A stretch of 64,000 bases of DNA from Timema cristinae (Eukaryota; Arthropoda; Insecta; Phasmatodea; Timematidae), in the NCBI GenBank assembly GCA_039000515.1, contig JBCFYV010000012.1:15130290-15194289 (forward strand). The letters run 5' to 3'. A model generated the notes under the pieces. The model was not told the DNA's origin, did not search any database, and was given only the letters and a program-made list of their open reading frames with translations. This document shows positions 49,346 to 61,327 of this stretch, one piece after another. The stretch's first letter is position 1; each line of letters opens with the position of its first letter. A program made the translations under genes and the position numbers.

Positions 49346-52300
49346 CCCAACGGCATCACACATATACTCGTGCCCAAATGCATCAAACATATACTCGTGC
49401 CCAACGGCATCACACATTTACTCGTGCCCAACTGCATCAAACATATACTCGTGCCCAATGCATCACACATATACTTGTGCCCAATGGCATCACACATATA
49501 TTCGTGCACAAAGACATCACACATATATCGCGCCCAAAGACATCACACATATACTCGTGCCCAACTGCATCAAACATATACTCGCACACAACGCATCACA
49601 ACATATACTCGTGCCCAACGGCATCACACATATACTCGCGTCCAACTGCATTAAACATATACTCGCACGAAACGGCATCACACACATACTCGTGCCCAAC
49701 GGCATCAACATATACTCGCACGCAACGGCATCACACATATACTCGTGCCCAACTGCATCAAACCTATACTCGCACGCAACGGCATCATACATATACTCGC
49801 GCCCAAACACATCACACATATACTCGTGCCCAAAGATATCACACATATACTCGGCCCAACTGCATCAAACATATACTCGCGCGCAACGGCATCACACACA
49901 TACTCGTGCCCAACGGCATCATACATATACTCGCGCCCAAAGACATCACACATATACTCGTGCCCAACTGCATCAAACATATATTCGAGAGCAACGGCAT
50001 CATACATATATACTCGTGCCAAGGATATCACACATATACTCGTGCCCAACTGCATCACACATATACTCGTGCCAACGGCATCACACATATACTCGTGCCC
50101 AACGGCATCACACATATACTCGTGCCCAACGACATCACACATATACTCTGCCCAACGGCATCAACATATACTCGCGCCCAAGACATCACACATATACTCG
50201 TGCCCAACTGCATCACAACATATATCGTCCCACAAGACATCACACATATACTCGTGCCCAATGGATATCACACATATACTCGTGCCCAACGCATCAACAT
50301 ATACTCGTGACCAAAGGCATATCACACATATACTCGTGCCCAACGCATCACACATATACTCGGCCAACGGCATCACACACATATACTCGTGCCCAACGGC
50401 ATCACAATATACTGCGCCCAAAGACATCACACATATACTCGTGCCCAACGGCATCACACATATACTCGTGCCCAACGGCATCACACATATACTCGTGCCC
50501 AAGCATATCACACATATACTCGCGCCCAAAGACATCACAAATATACTCCGCGCAAGGAATCACACAATTACTCGTGCCCAATGGCATAACACATATACTC
50601 GTGCCCAAACGGCATCACACATATACTCGTGCCCAACGGCATCACAATATACTCGTGCCAACGGCATCACACATATACTCGTGCCCAACGGCATCACACA
50701 TATACTCTGCCCAACGCATACACATATACTCGTGCCAAAGGAATCACACATATATTCGTGCCCAACGGCATCACACATATACTCGTGCCCAACGGCATCA
50801 CACATATACTCGTGCCTAACTGCATCACACATATACTCGCGCCCAAAGACATCACACATATACTCGCGCCAAGCATCACACATATACTCGTGCCCAAGGC
50901 ATACACATATACTCGTGCCCAACGGCATCACACATATACTCGTGCCCAAAGGCATCAACATATATAAGCTCGCACTTGCCAAGGCATCACAATATACTCG
51001 TGCCCAAGGCATCACACATATCTCGGCCCAAGGCATCACACATATACTCGTGCCCAACGGCATCACACATATACTCGTGCCCAACGGCATCACACATATA
51101 CTCGTGCCCAACGCATCACACATATACTCGCGCCCAAAGGACATCACACATATACTCGTGCCAACGGCATCACACATATACTCATCACACATATACTCGT
51201 GCCCAACGCATCACACATATACTCGCGCCCAAAGACATCACACATATACTCGCGCCCAAAGACATCACAATATCTCCGCGCATGGCATCACACACATACT
51301 CGTGCCCATCATACTGGCCCTCACACATATACTCGTGCCCAACGCATCACACATATACTCGTGCCAACGGCATCACACATATATCGTGCCCAACGGCATC
51401 AACATTATCGTGCCCAACGGCATCACACATTTACTCATGCCCAACGGCATCAACATTACTCGCGCCCAAAGACATCACACATATATTCGCGCCAACGGCA
51501 TCACACATATACTCGTGCCCAACGGCATCACACATATACTCGTGCCTAACTGCATCACAATATACTCGCGCCCAAAGACATCAAACATATACTCGTACGC
51601 AACGGCATCACACATATACTCGTGCCCAATGGCATCACACATACTCGCGCCCACCATGCATCAAACATATACTCGCGCCCAAAGACATCACACATATACT
51701 CGCGCCCAAAGATATCACACATATACTCGCGCCCAAGACATCACTCATATACTCGCGCCCAAGACATCACACATATACTCGCGCCCAAAGACATCAAACA
51801 TATACTCGTGCCAACGGCATCACACATATATTCGTCCCAAAGATATCACACCATATACTCGTGCCCAACGGCATCACACATATACTCGCGCGCAACGCAT
51901 CACACATATACTCGCGCCCAACGGCATCACACATATACTCGTGCCCAAAGACATCACACATATACTCGTGCCCAACGGCATCACACAAATATTCGCGCCC
52001 AACTGCATCACACATATATTCGCGCCCAACTGCATCAAACATATACTCGCGCGCAACGGCATCACACACATATTCGTACCCAACGACATCACACATATAC
52101 TCGTGCCCAACGGCATCACACATATACTCACGCGCAACGGCATCACACATATACTCGTGCCCAATGGCATCACACATATACTCGCGCCAACGGCATCACA
52201 CACATATTCGTGCCAACGGCATCACACATATACTCGCGCGCAACGGCATCACACACATATACTCGTGCCCAACGGCATCACACATATACTCGCGCGCAAC

Positions 52301-53146
52301 GGCATCACACATATTCGTGCCCAACAGCATCACACAAAATCTGCGCCCAAAGACATCACACATATACTCGTGCCCAACGGCATCACACATATACTCGTGC
52401 CCAACGACATCACACATATACTCGCGCGCAACGGCATCACACATATACTCGCGCCCAACGGCATCACACATATACTCGTGCCCAACGACATCACACACAT
52501 ATTCGTGCCCAACGGCATCACACATATACTCGCGCCCAAAGATATCACACATATACTTGAGCCCAATGTATCAATCTATATTCGCACGCAAAGGCATCAT
52601 ACATATATTCGCGCCCAAGGACATCACACATATACTCGTGCCAAACGGCATCACACACATACTCGTGCCCAACGGCATCACAGATATACTCGCGCCCAAC
52701 GCATCACACATATACTCGCGCGCAACGGCATCACACACATATACTCGTATCCAACGGCATCACACATATACTTGTGCCCAACGACATCACACATATACTC
52801 GTGCCCAACGGCATCACAGATATATCGTGCCCAACGCATCACACATATACTCGCGCGCAACGGCATAAACATATACTCGAGCCCAAACTGTATCACACAT
52901 ATTCTCGTGCCCAACGGCATCACACATATACTCGCGCCCAACGGACTCACACATATACTCGCGCGCAACGAATCACCACATATCGTATCCAACGGCATCA
53001 CACATATACTCGTGCCCAACTCCATCACACATATACTCGCGCGCAACGCATCACACATATACTCGCGTGCAACGGCATCACACATATACTCGTGCCCAAC
53101 GCATCACACATATATTCGCGCCCAACTGCATCAAACACATACTCGC
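49346..53146. repeat. 27-bp minisatellite, about 140 units, inside the piggyBac TIR
   Basis: The commonest unit is TATACTCGTGCCCAACGGCA followed by TCACACA. Variants occur in linked groups: TCGCGCCCAAAGACATCACA, CAACTGCATCAAACA, and TCGCGCGCAACGGC. Units with CTGCATCAAACA tend to be followed by a TCGCGCGC or TCGCACGC unit, which indicates higher-order structure. One-base losses in C and G runs (GCCAACGG, CCAACGCATC) are frequent, mainly about 50.1-51.7 kb. Since 27 is a multiple of three and the unit lacks stops in five frames, long frames reading ITHILVPNG, SHIYSCPTA, HHTYTRAQR, MCDAVGHEY or CVMPLGTSI appear. They are not genes: both strands and several frames are equally open, and there is no other protein feature. 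Confidence 0.95.
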
Positions 53147-53165
53147 GTAATGTGTCTCAGACCGA
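53138..53165 (+). repeat. inner part of the left piggyBac TIR, displaced by the array
   Basis: CATACTCGCGTAATGTGTCT then CAGACCGA. It aligns with the right TIR (GTATGCTCACGCATTGGTCT, CTCAGACCGA), including the exact CTCAGACCGA. It overlaps the last array unit at ACTCGCG. Confidence 0.8.
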
Positions 53166-53442
53166 GATTTGATCTCGTCTGTATTATTTTAGTTATATAC
53201 TTTTTATGCATTATTGGGATTTATTATATTGAAGGAGGTGTAATTGAATAAAAAAACAGAAAAAATATTAAAACTTTAACATTGTTTGGTAGAAACAGAC
53301 TTTTAACTCATTCTCTTAAAATAGAACATATTTTTTCACTCTAACTTTAATAAACGTTTTCATGTGTTAATTATAAAAAAACTCTGAAATCTAATAAATG
53401 AAAAAAACCAGGAATAATAAAATATTATAAAAATAAGAATTA

Positions 53443-55163
53443 ATCATTATTAGGGTTGTTTGTGTAGCAATCAGAACTGCGTGTTCGAGACAAAAATATT
53501 GTTTGCAGTTTATGCAGTTATATCGTGTATTTCGGTTTGTTTTCTTACGAACAGAATGAACAACAACCTGCCTGATGATTATCTGATGATGTAGGTTCTG
53601 GATTATCAAGTTTTCATATTTCTAAGAGCCTCTGTCTCGGTGTTCTTGGCAAACTTGAAATTAATTCCCGCCTTTTTAGTTCTTAGTTTTAGTTTAGTTT
53701 TTAGTTTTAGTTTTTAAGTTCTTGTGAAAGCGTCTCTAGAAACTTATTGCGGCTTGTTTTTATGTTTAAATTGTTAAGACCATATATTATATAAGAATTA
53801 ATCCACGCAACATCCATAAAGCTGTAAAAAATAACCATAGGCTACTGATTAGTTCCTCTAGTGCAGTCATAGGTACCACATATTTTGTCTACAGTGTCAA
53901 CACCACCTTTTGTAGCATTGTAGTCCATAATTATCTATGGTTTTCCAGTTCATTTATTATTCATTTGTGCATCATCGTGCATACTAGAAACAAGTAGAAC
54001 ATTTTTCTTTTTCTTTGACACATATGAAACTAAGGTGCATTTATTTCGTTGTCCAAATAAACTTGAATTTTCTGTACGGCCTTTTACATCAGTAAATTCC
54101 ATTGTCAGTTCCTTTTTATTCTTGAGAATTGTGCCTTTAAAAATTAGCTTGTGATCCCACATCAAACTTTCGACTAAAGGAATGCTTGTGAAAAAATTAT
54201 CACATGTTATATTTAGACCAGATCGATCGATTACGCCACAAAGATGATTGACTAATGCTTGTGGCTCAGTGTCGACTTTATATGGCCCTTCATGTTGTTT
54301 TCCTACATAAACTTCCAGACTCAACGTATAAAACATTTTGGCATAGGTCAGTGCATATATTTTTATGCCATATTTGTTTGGTTTCAAAGGTATCTACTGA
54401 TGGAAGCTACAGCGGCCTCTGAATGCTTCCAACTTCTAATCGATTGTTACAAATTCAGGGGGGCTGAAATGTTTTTTTTTTAAGATGACACAATGTTTCA
54501 AATAGGTATCTTATTGGAGCCAACTTGTTGACTGAAGCACGTTGAGTTCTTGTTTCTTGTCGTCAAACCTTAAACATTTAAATAGAAGGTAAAATTGACT
54601 CCAGCTCATTGTCAATCGGAAAATTTCTGGAGATGAACCATCAGTCCTGAATATATCTTTAGCATTCAGCCGACCATTTCTCCTACCACCAGCAAATAAA
54701 AGAAGGCCAAGAAATGCTCGAATTTCCTCTTCATCAGTAAGTCTACAGTCCCTTGCTCGTTTGAATGCAGGTGAAAGTCGTTCAATGTGTTGGTTAGTAT
54801 ACATCGTAATAAGATTGATTACTGTATCAGAAAAAAATTGTTTCCAAATATCACCTGGATCTTTTGTATTCCTTGCTTCTCTCTTTACGCCAGGAAGTTG
54901 CATAACAATATTTTGAGACCGTGTTCTAACAGTAGACGATGGACTATTTTTGTTCCATCTAGTCGTTTTGTCTTTTCCGACATAGTAGTTTACAGACTTT
55001 GCAAAACCTCTTCAAATTCGTTTGACGAATCACCCTCCTGCTCAGTGTCGGTATTTTTCTCTTGGACTTCTAGAGCGTCCTCCGCCTCACTGTCACTCTT
55101 GTCAACGTAATTTTAATCTGAATCTTCACATTCTAACAGCGCCTTTATTCTTTCTTCCTCCAT
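53443..55163 (-). pseudogene. piggyBac transposase, inactivated
   Basis: The enzyme would excise and reinsert the element at TTAA without a scar. The start is ATG at 55163 (MEEERIKALLECEDSD), followed by an acidic N-terminus typical of the family. Conserved landmarks follow in order: RTRSQNIVMQLPGVKREA (about 54935-54880), EEEIRAFLGLLLFAGGRRNG, SWSQFYLLFKCLRFDD, NITCDNFFTSIPLVESL (first catalytic D), LLVSSMHDDAQ (second), MDYNATKGGVDTVDKICGTY (third) and PMVIFYSFMDVAWINSYIIY. A C-terminal cysteine-rich domain closes it (CSFCSVRKKTNRNTRYNCIN, then CLEHAVL). Damage: a stop at codon 17 (TAA), a frameshift before RTRSQN, another after QSTSWLQ near 54510, stops at 53950 and shortly beyond, and a frameshift near the end. 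All three catalytic D residues survive, so decay is moderate. Confidence 0.92.
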
Positions 55164-55487
55164 TGTTGTGACAAAAATGGCTAAAAACCAAGAAAACAGT
55201 TCTCAAATAATGTAATACAATAAACTCAATAAGTATTATACACCACTATAATAAATAATACATTTTATTGAGTAACGTTATAAAATAAAAAAATGTTTCT
55301 TACCTAAAATAGTAACACTTAGACTCGCGTCGGTCTCACGGGCCGATAACCGTAATAAAGTGTCTCACGTCCACTCGGCACCAATGCGCGCGCCGCACTA
55401 AACAATGTCTAACAACAAATTAAGAAGCTACTAAAAACCGAAAGTCCCAGTGATGTTAATTTTCGAGAAAAAAACGAATTATTGATT

Positions 55488-55524
55488 TGTCGGTCTGAGA
55501 GACCAATGCGTGAGCATACGAAGG
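55488..55524 (-). repeat. right piggyBac TIR
   Basis: TGTCGGTCTGAGAGACCAAT then GCGTGAGCATACGAAGG, ending at TTAA. This end is intact and serves as reference for the split left end. A related word, GCGTCGGTCTCACGG, occurs about 180 bp inward (55327-55341) and may be a subterminal repeat. Confidence 0.85.
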
Positions 55525-55528
55525 TTAA

Positions 55529-57275
55529 GATATACTCGCGGGTAAAGGAAATACATTTATAATTAATGTATTCTTGGCTAAGCTCGAGCTTGAGGGTTGT
55601 CATACCTTGAAGTGACTTAATCAGGTATAGCCGTTAATTTGATAGAAGAGGGAAGAACAGTGAATGTAACATTTAAATTATTATTACATTTTTCTAATGG
55701 ACAAATTGAGGTGCGCAAAGTATCGAGGCAAAGATTCACATCAACATTACTACAGCAAAATTCCTTATATAAGGTCACATAAGACTTCAATTTAAAATAC
55801 GTATATAGCTCTCAGAGATCTCAGAAGCAAAATGGTGCTCATTGGAAGCGTCACCGTACTATTCTAAGTAAACTTCCAACAAACTCTACCGGTGATTTTG
55901 AGAATCACTAGAACTAACAACGTCAACGTCTGCCTGAAAAGTTCTTAAATATTCTCAGACGTTTTGAACCTTCCCGGTCAACCAACATATGCAGCCACCT
56001 GTGTGAAGACAAAAATATACTTGTGTGTCGGTTTATTGCTGAAACTCGGCAAAGGAGTCTTCGCAGATCACGAAGGAAGAGTGTCCCTGAATAACTCCCA
56101 TATATACGCCATTGTCAATATTATCAAGGAACTAGTTCATTTGATTAACCCTCCTTTACGTCTTAGGTGATACCAGCCTCTTTTGTTGTTCCAGGAGCAA
56201 GCTATTCTAGTTCAAAAAATGAATCGTACAGTAAAATTAATGACTGCATTTTAGACTAGTTTGAAGCGGCATACCACACTTACATATCCATAGGCACTAC
56301 CCTTACCTATTTTTTAATTCCCTTAGTCCATTTCCCTTGGCTTCCCCATCTACTCTCTTCAATTAAAATTTAAACACCCATCATTTTACTGCGTAGTTTG
56401 AACCCGCCTAAACAGTGCAATGGGTAAATAGTTAAACAGGTTAACAGTATGCAAAACTATATAACATAGGTCTCTGTCATTTCATGTTACTATACTAAAA
56501 GTTGTGTCTCGGTACCAAGAATACTCATAATTCCATCAGACCTGCTCTAACAGTTTAAATGCATGCAATTTCATATCAAGGTATGCTAAGCAATGACCAT
56601 CAACACATCACAAGTACAAACACTGAAGGTGACGGGCGTCAAATCTCCCTGGCAATTGTTTTTCATATGGACAACTTTACGTGGTGTGTTCCATGATAGT
56701 TCTAACACCAATCTATAAATTATTTCTCCTTATTTTAAAACCACTAACGTTGTTTATAAAGAAGTATTGTCTTAAATTGTGTTACTTTGTTTACTTCAAT
56801 TAATACAGATAACTTAGTCTCTGTGCGGCTAATCTTAAAACAGAATTAACTACACAACATTGATTTCGCTAAGTGATTTTTTATCTGTGCGGAAAATTAA
56901 AAACTAGGGAGCTATAAAGGCTATTGTTTTAATCAACATGTTTTAAAAAATGGCATTAACATGAGCGAAGCTATTTATTTTATAAGTATTAGAGATGTAA
57001 ATTTGTATTCCTTCAATTCCTAAACTAACACCTTATTGAAGTCCCATAAAATTCCTAACACCTTCAATCTTAGCTATGCTCAAAATAAGATAGCTTTAAT
57101 ATGTAAATGTAAGATATTCCTTAGCATAATATCTTGTTAGGGAGCTTTACCTTTAATAACCACATGTTGGTCAGTGGTTACAACTTTTCTTTCGTCTCCT
57201 CCAACTACTCAAAATCAATTTCTGGAGTTCAATAAATACTCTCTTTGAGTAAAAAAAATAATATATTAGGTTTTT
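55529..57275. other. gene-free DNA right of the piggyBac element
   Basis: No supported feature except that TATACTCGCG occurs 3 bp beyond the right TTAA (55532-55541). Short frames at 55409 and 55964 carry no motifs. Confidence 0.45.
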
Positions 57276-57284
57276 ATATTGCCA

Positions 57285-57325
57285 TAAAATCTTACTACTT
57301 GTTCAGGTTATATGCCAATATCCTA
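57285..57325 (-). repeat. SINE tail fragment
   Basis: ATCTTACTACTTGTTCAGGT then TATATGCC, the decayed complement of the shared tail. Confidence 0.5.
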
Positions 57326-57364
57326 TTAACATTCTACAGTTAAACATATTATATTTACGAACCT

Positions 57365-57610
57365 TGCAGTCTAAGAGTAATGTGTTCGACTTTTGTGTTA
57401 GGGGTCCGGGATTCAAATACCAGTCCCGGCTCAGATGTATCTAACTAACAAACCCTTCCTCACCTCTGGAAAAGTGTGTGCTTTCACGCTTTGTGAATGC
57501 GTGAAATGCCAGGCCCACACCGTGGTTCGGAACCCACGTTAAACTGTAGGTCCACTCTGCTTCCACCATCATAATTCCCACGTATTATCCTACCATTTGG
57601 GGATTTTTAA
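57365..57610 (+). repeat. tRNA-derived SINE, type B
   Basis: A B box in CGGGATTCAAATACCAGTCC, then CCGGCTCAGATGTATCTAAC, AACCCTTCCTCACCTCTGG, GAAATGCCAGGCCCACACCG, GGTCCACTCTGC and TATTATCCTACCATTTGG match type B in order. The tail is lost, and the A box is partly decayed (CTTGCAGTCTAAGAG). Confidence 0.7.
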
Positions 57611-59984
57611 TTTTCAACTTCCTTGTACATATGTCCTGACATCTTATTCTGCTATAAATCAGAACCTTTTTGTTCTATTTATTTTACGATAATATGCATT
57701 ATATATATTTAATTTCAAAATTTTAACATATAAAAACTATCTGGAGTATAAACCTATTATGCCTTAGTTATCCGTTTGCCTCAACCTGTGCTGGTGTGTC
57801 CATCCAGGGTATTTTAATTGCCTGGTATTCTCCCCCGCTTGATCTCCAAGTTGCCGCCTGGGACCATGTTTTCAAAGCTCTTAGGACAATAAGCGAAGGC
57901 GAGCATCCCACCATCTGGGGATAGTATAATTTGCCTTTATGGTGATCCCACCTCAGAAATGAGATCCTCCCTACGTCAAAAAAGCAGAGGTATGATAAGC
58001 TTAAATGGCCAGATCTAAAGCATTAGCCCCACCCACATATGATTTTACCAAATAAATGTTCCATTAACTTTATATTTGTCAATATTTAATATGGAAAATC
58101 AATGTTCCCTTTTAAAGAATATAAGTTCTGAGGTCAAAGCAACATTTTTGACTTGACTTTACTTGACTCGATTTCTAGTGGGAAGCTGCTAACGGTGTGT
58201 ATACTATCCGTGAACATATAAATTGATTAAACCCAAAAACAATTTATTTTCATATTTAGAGGCTTTTTTTTCATGGTTAAGGAAAACAGGGAATTGCATT
58301 TTATTCCAAAAGGCGATGGCCGATACAATTATTTAAATTCCATCCTCCTCACCATCACCCCATTGATGTAAATTGGCGAAGAATCTGGATAGGCAGTAAA
58401 TTATGAAGCCCAAAAATAATATGCATAAATAGATCATGAGTCACTACAGAGTGAATTTCTTAAATATCGTCCTCCAACATTAATTATTTCTTTCCTTCGG
58501 TCCCAATTTTATGGTAAAACTGCCTTGAAAATTACGTCACCATATTACATCCACTGTCACAATATAAATTAGTGCCCAAGTCTCAAATTTGAACCATTTG
58601 AACCATTGACAGCTGTTTATTTCCCTTTTGAAATCCAATAACATTCTTTCCTCCCGTTCCTATTCTAGAACGAGCTTAAGACAATTATTAATGGATGGTC
58701 TGTGAGTCTGTCTCATTCTGAAGAAAGAGAAGACAAAACTACTACTAAATTACAATAATATTATTATTCTCTGACCGAATTGAGTTCTTCACTTATCATG
58801 GAGATGAGTGGTTCGATTCCTGGCTGGGTGTTTTAAATATATTTATTTTATCCCCCAGTATTATCACATACCCACATGGCTGGGCACGGGTTCTAAATAT
58901 CAGCCTGATTTGCCAGTAACGGGTAGATCTGGGTTCGAGTTCAGGCTAGGTGTGATCATAAAGCTTTTTCCTAAAGGATGTTTCAATAAAATGAAGGAAT
59001 ATTTCTTCTTAATTCTACTTTTTCAACCCAAAACAATTGTTTAATAAAATTCGTTTAGCCTGAGTGTGTAGTAAAACGTGGGTGTCAGGTGGGGTGGAAT
59101 TGGAATGTAATTACATATTCTATTAAACCTAATAATTATTTAATTTCCTTGTGATCAACCATCCTCCTCCTGTCACCTTAGATGTAGTAGTTTAATGTAC
59201 TACTAGCCAGTTCACTGACACTGAAGCGCGCTGCTAAACTGAACTAATAATCCGAACTGTTGCCTGGACCTGTGTAATATGATATAATTCCCATTAGACG
59301 TGTGCAGTCTTACCAACCCCCTTGTTTGTAAACCAGGCTTGAATAATTCCCAATGTCCAACCAAATGAGTAATGACCAGAGGATCGCAACCCAGCTTTGA
59401 TATCCGTTTGTAGTTGGCGTGAAGGGGAAGGGATAGAAGTTTAGTTGAGTCTCTCCCCTTGCCCCTCCCTTGTTAATTGATTTCTCTGGGGAACAAGGAC
59501 AATTACTCGGACAGCATCCCAGTACTACCCCCCATGCCCTCCAACCCTCACAGTAACCGTCTCATCTTCCCTTATAGACACGCAGACAAGCTACACTGAC
59601 CACGGGCCGTGGGTAAGGTGCAGGGTTGGGTGCATGCAGTGACATTCACTTTATTTTCTTATGACTCATAAACACGGACGATGTTTTAGTAAATAATTCA
59701 GTAGATAAATTTGTTTCTTACCAGTGATGACAAATAAATAACCAGTTAGGTAGCTTTTGTGAACAATACAGCGCCTGTTCAAACTGACAATGTGTTCATC
59801 CTTGTTTTGGAAATCATTAACAATCAAAAACAACATCTTATATTAATGAATTGTTATCAAATAAATTAAAAATTTGATGTGTATTTTCAAATAATTGGGC
59901 AAATTAAAAAACTAATCGATGTATTTATAAATACATTCAATCAAAGCCACTTCTATCCTTCTTACCGTATCGTTTGAGGAGAAA
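57611..59984. other. gene-free DNA
   Basis: A plus-strand B-box-like word GTGGTTCGATTCCTGG at 58809 hints at another SINE head. A more GC-rich stretch at 59.4-59.65 kb has no frame of note. Nothing else was recognised. Confidence 0.4.
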
Positions 59985-60215
59985 GTTTTATAATCGTGAA
60001 AGTTGTCGATCTCGAGATTATGACGAATGTTTACGTTGTATGTGTCACTGAAGCCAAAAACGTTAATTTTGACGTTCTATCTGTCTTTATGTGTATATAT
60101 CCGTCCCTGGGCATAGATCTTAAACGGTTTAATAGATTTTATTCTCACTTAATACTTAGATATTATAGAGCACAGATAAGTAAGAAACAGACTCTCAATC
60201 TTACGGGGTTCTCGC
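59985..60215 (+). repeat. distant relative of composite repeat module I
   Basis: AAAGTTTTATAATCGTGAAA, GATCTCGAGATTATGACGAA and TTCTATCTGTCTTTATGTG preserve module I order with much divergence. Confidence 0.4.
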
Positions 60216-60216
60216 T

Positions 60217-60337
60217 GCGCTCCTTTTGCCAGCTTGAGTCCTTCAACACTGGGCCTCGCTATCGTCACTGCTGGGTGAAGACAGGACTAACTACAGCACT
60301 CCTAGTGTTGAAGGACTCAAGCTACCAAAAGGACCGC
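60217..60337. repeat. fold-back element with ~34-bp arms
   Basis: CTCCTTTTGCCAGCTTGAGT CCTTCAACACT-type left arm (60217-60250) and its near-perfect complement (60304-60337), with about three mismatches and a ~53-bp loop. Its GC content is higher than the surroundings, suggesting an inserted fold-back or hairpin-type MITE. Confidence 0.7.
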
Positions 60338-60732
60338 AACCATTTTAACCGGGAGGTTTAGTGCCCTAGTATAATATTTGTCTGTGACCTCAGTGCATTT
60401 TTATTTTATTTTTATCTTAGCCCTCAATGGTATTTCATTGATGACAGTTGTTTTTATTTGAATGTTTTAAAAAAGGCTCAAACGATTTGGTTCAAAATTG
60501 ATAGGCCTTAAAATAGTCTTAGTCATACAAATAAGTTATTTTGAAAATCGTATTTTTTAAATGGTTTGAACAATTTATTTTAATTAATATAATATATGAA
60601 GAGTATTTATTGTTACCAACAATATGTTAGGTTTGTTTTTTTCTAAGGAAAATTTACTTATGGTTAGTTTATTGAAAATATTTTTTAATAAGAAAGTGTG
60701 TATGCTTCTAGAGAACCATTTATATTTTAATT

Positions 60733-60945
60733 TAGCACCACGTCTTACCACCCGTTCGGGTTATTCGCTACTCTAATGGACTAGGAATTGGGAAGGTTGA
60801 AGTTAAAGGGAGTGAACCTGTATTGGCGTGAAGGAAAAGTGGAAAAATATTTTGGGAAAACCACCCCCAGCTTACCTACCTGAGATTCGAGCCTCAATAT
60901 CTCCGTCCTTGGCAATTTAGCTCAACACGAAAGCCATTTATATCA
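60733..60945 (-). repeat. tRNA-derived SINE, type A
   Basis: GCACCACGTCTTACCACCCG (tail complement), GGACTAGGAATTGGGAAGGT, GTGAACCTGTATTGGCGTG, GGAAAACCACCCCCAGC and B-box complement GAGATTCGAGCCTCAATATC. It closely parallels the copy at 2.2 kb. Confidence 0.78.
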
Positions 60946-61283
60946 ATTATAACGTTGGTACTTTCACAAAAACCACATATTTAGTTGTTTTTTTGTTTGT
61001 TTGAAAGAGAAGGAAATCACGGCTCAATTTTCTGTTGTAAGGAAACTATCACTATTCTACATACTTACCTGTACCTAAACACCACTTTAAATTATGATCT
61101 GTGGTATTAGCCAGTTTATCACAAGTTTTCATGAAAGATACTTTTTTTTTTAAGTCACCACTTTGGTTGGTCGTACACACGTTATTAGTTGACTTTATAC
61201 TGAATTTATTATTTTCAAGGCATTATTTAGAAGATAAAATAGAGTCCATTATAGGTTTTCAAACACCTACGCTAAGACCTCGT

Positions 61284-61327
61284 GTTTATTATTATTATTA
61301 TTATATTATTATTATTATTATTATTAT
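61284..61327. repeat. TTA microsatellite at a SINE tail
   Basis: About 14 TTA units with one interruption, directly abutting the tail of the next SINE, of which it is the extended poly-TAA end. Confidence 0.92.

Larger units (their letters stand above)
49330..55524 (-). mobile_element. piggyBac transposon with a minisatellite-expanded left end
   Basis: Both borders abut TTAA (49326-49329 and 55525-55528), the piggyBac target. The ends are inverted: the left starts CCTTCTTATATTCGCG and the right, read inward, CCTTCGTATGCTCACGC, followed by ATTGGTCTCTCAGACCG. The left end lacks this second half where expected. It appears only after 3.8 kb of 27-bp repeats, as ACTCGCGTAATGTGTCTCAG then ACCGA (53141-53165). 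The transposase gene lies on the minus strand between 55163 and about 53440. Total length is 6,195 bp, or about 2.4 kb without the array, a normal piggyBac size. Confidence 0.9.

Noticed and set aside
49346..53146. CRISPR array
   Set aside because: The 27-bp units follow one another without unique spacers, and the sequence is eukaryotic.
49378..53251. Long plus- and minus-strand frames read as a repetitive structural protein
   Set aside because: The frames are equally open in five frames and on both strands, arise from a stop-free 27-bp satellite, break at many one-base losses, and lie inside a transposon end.
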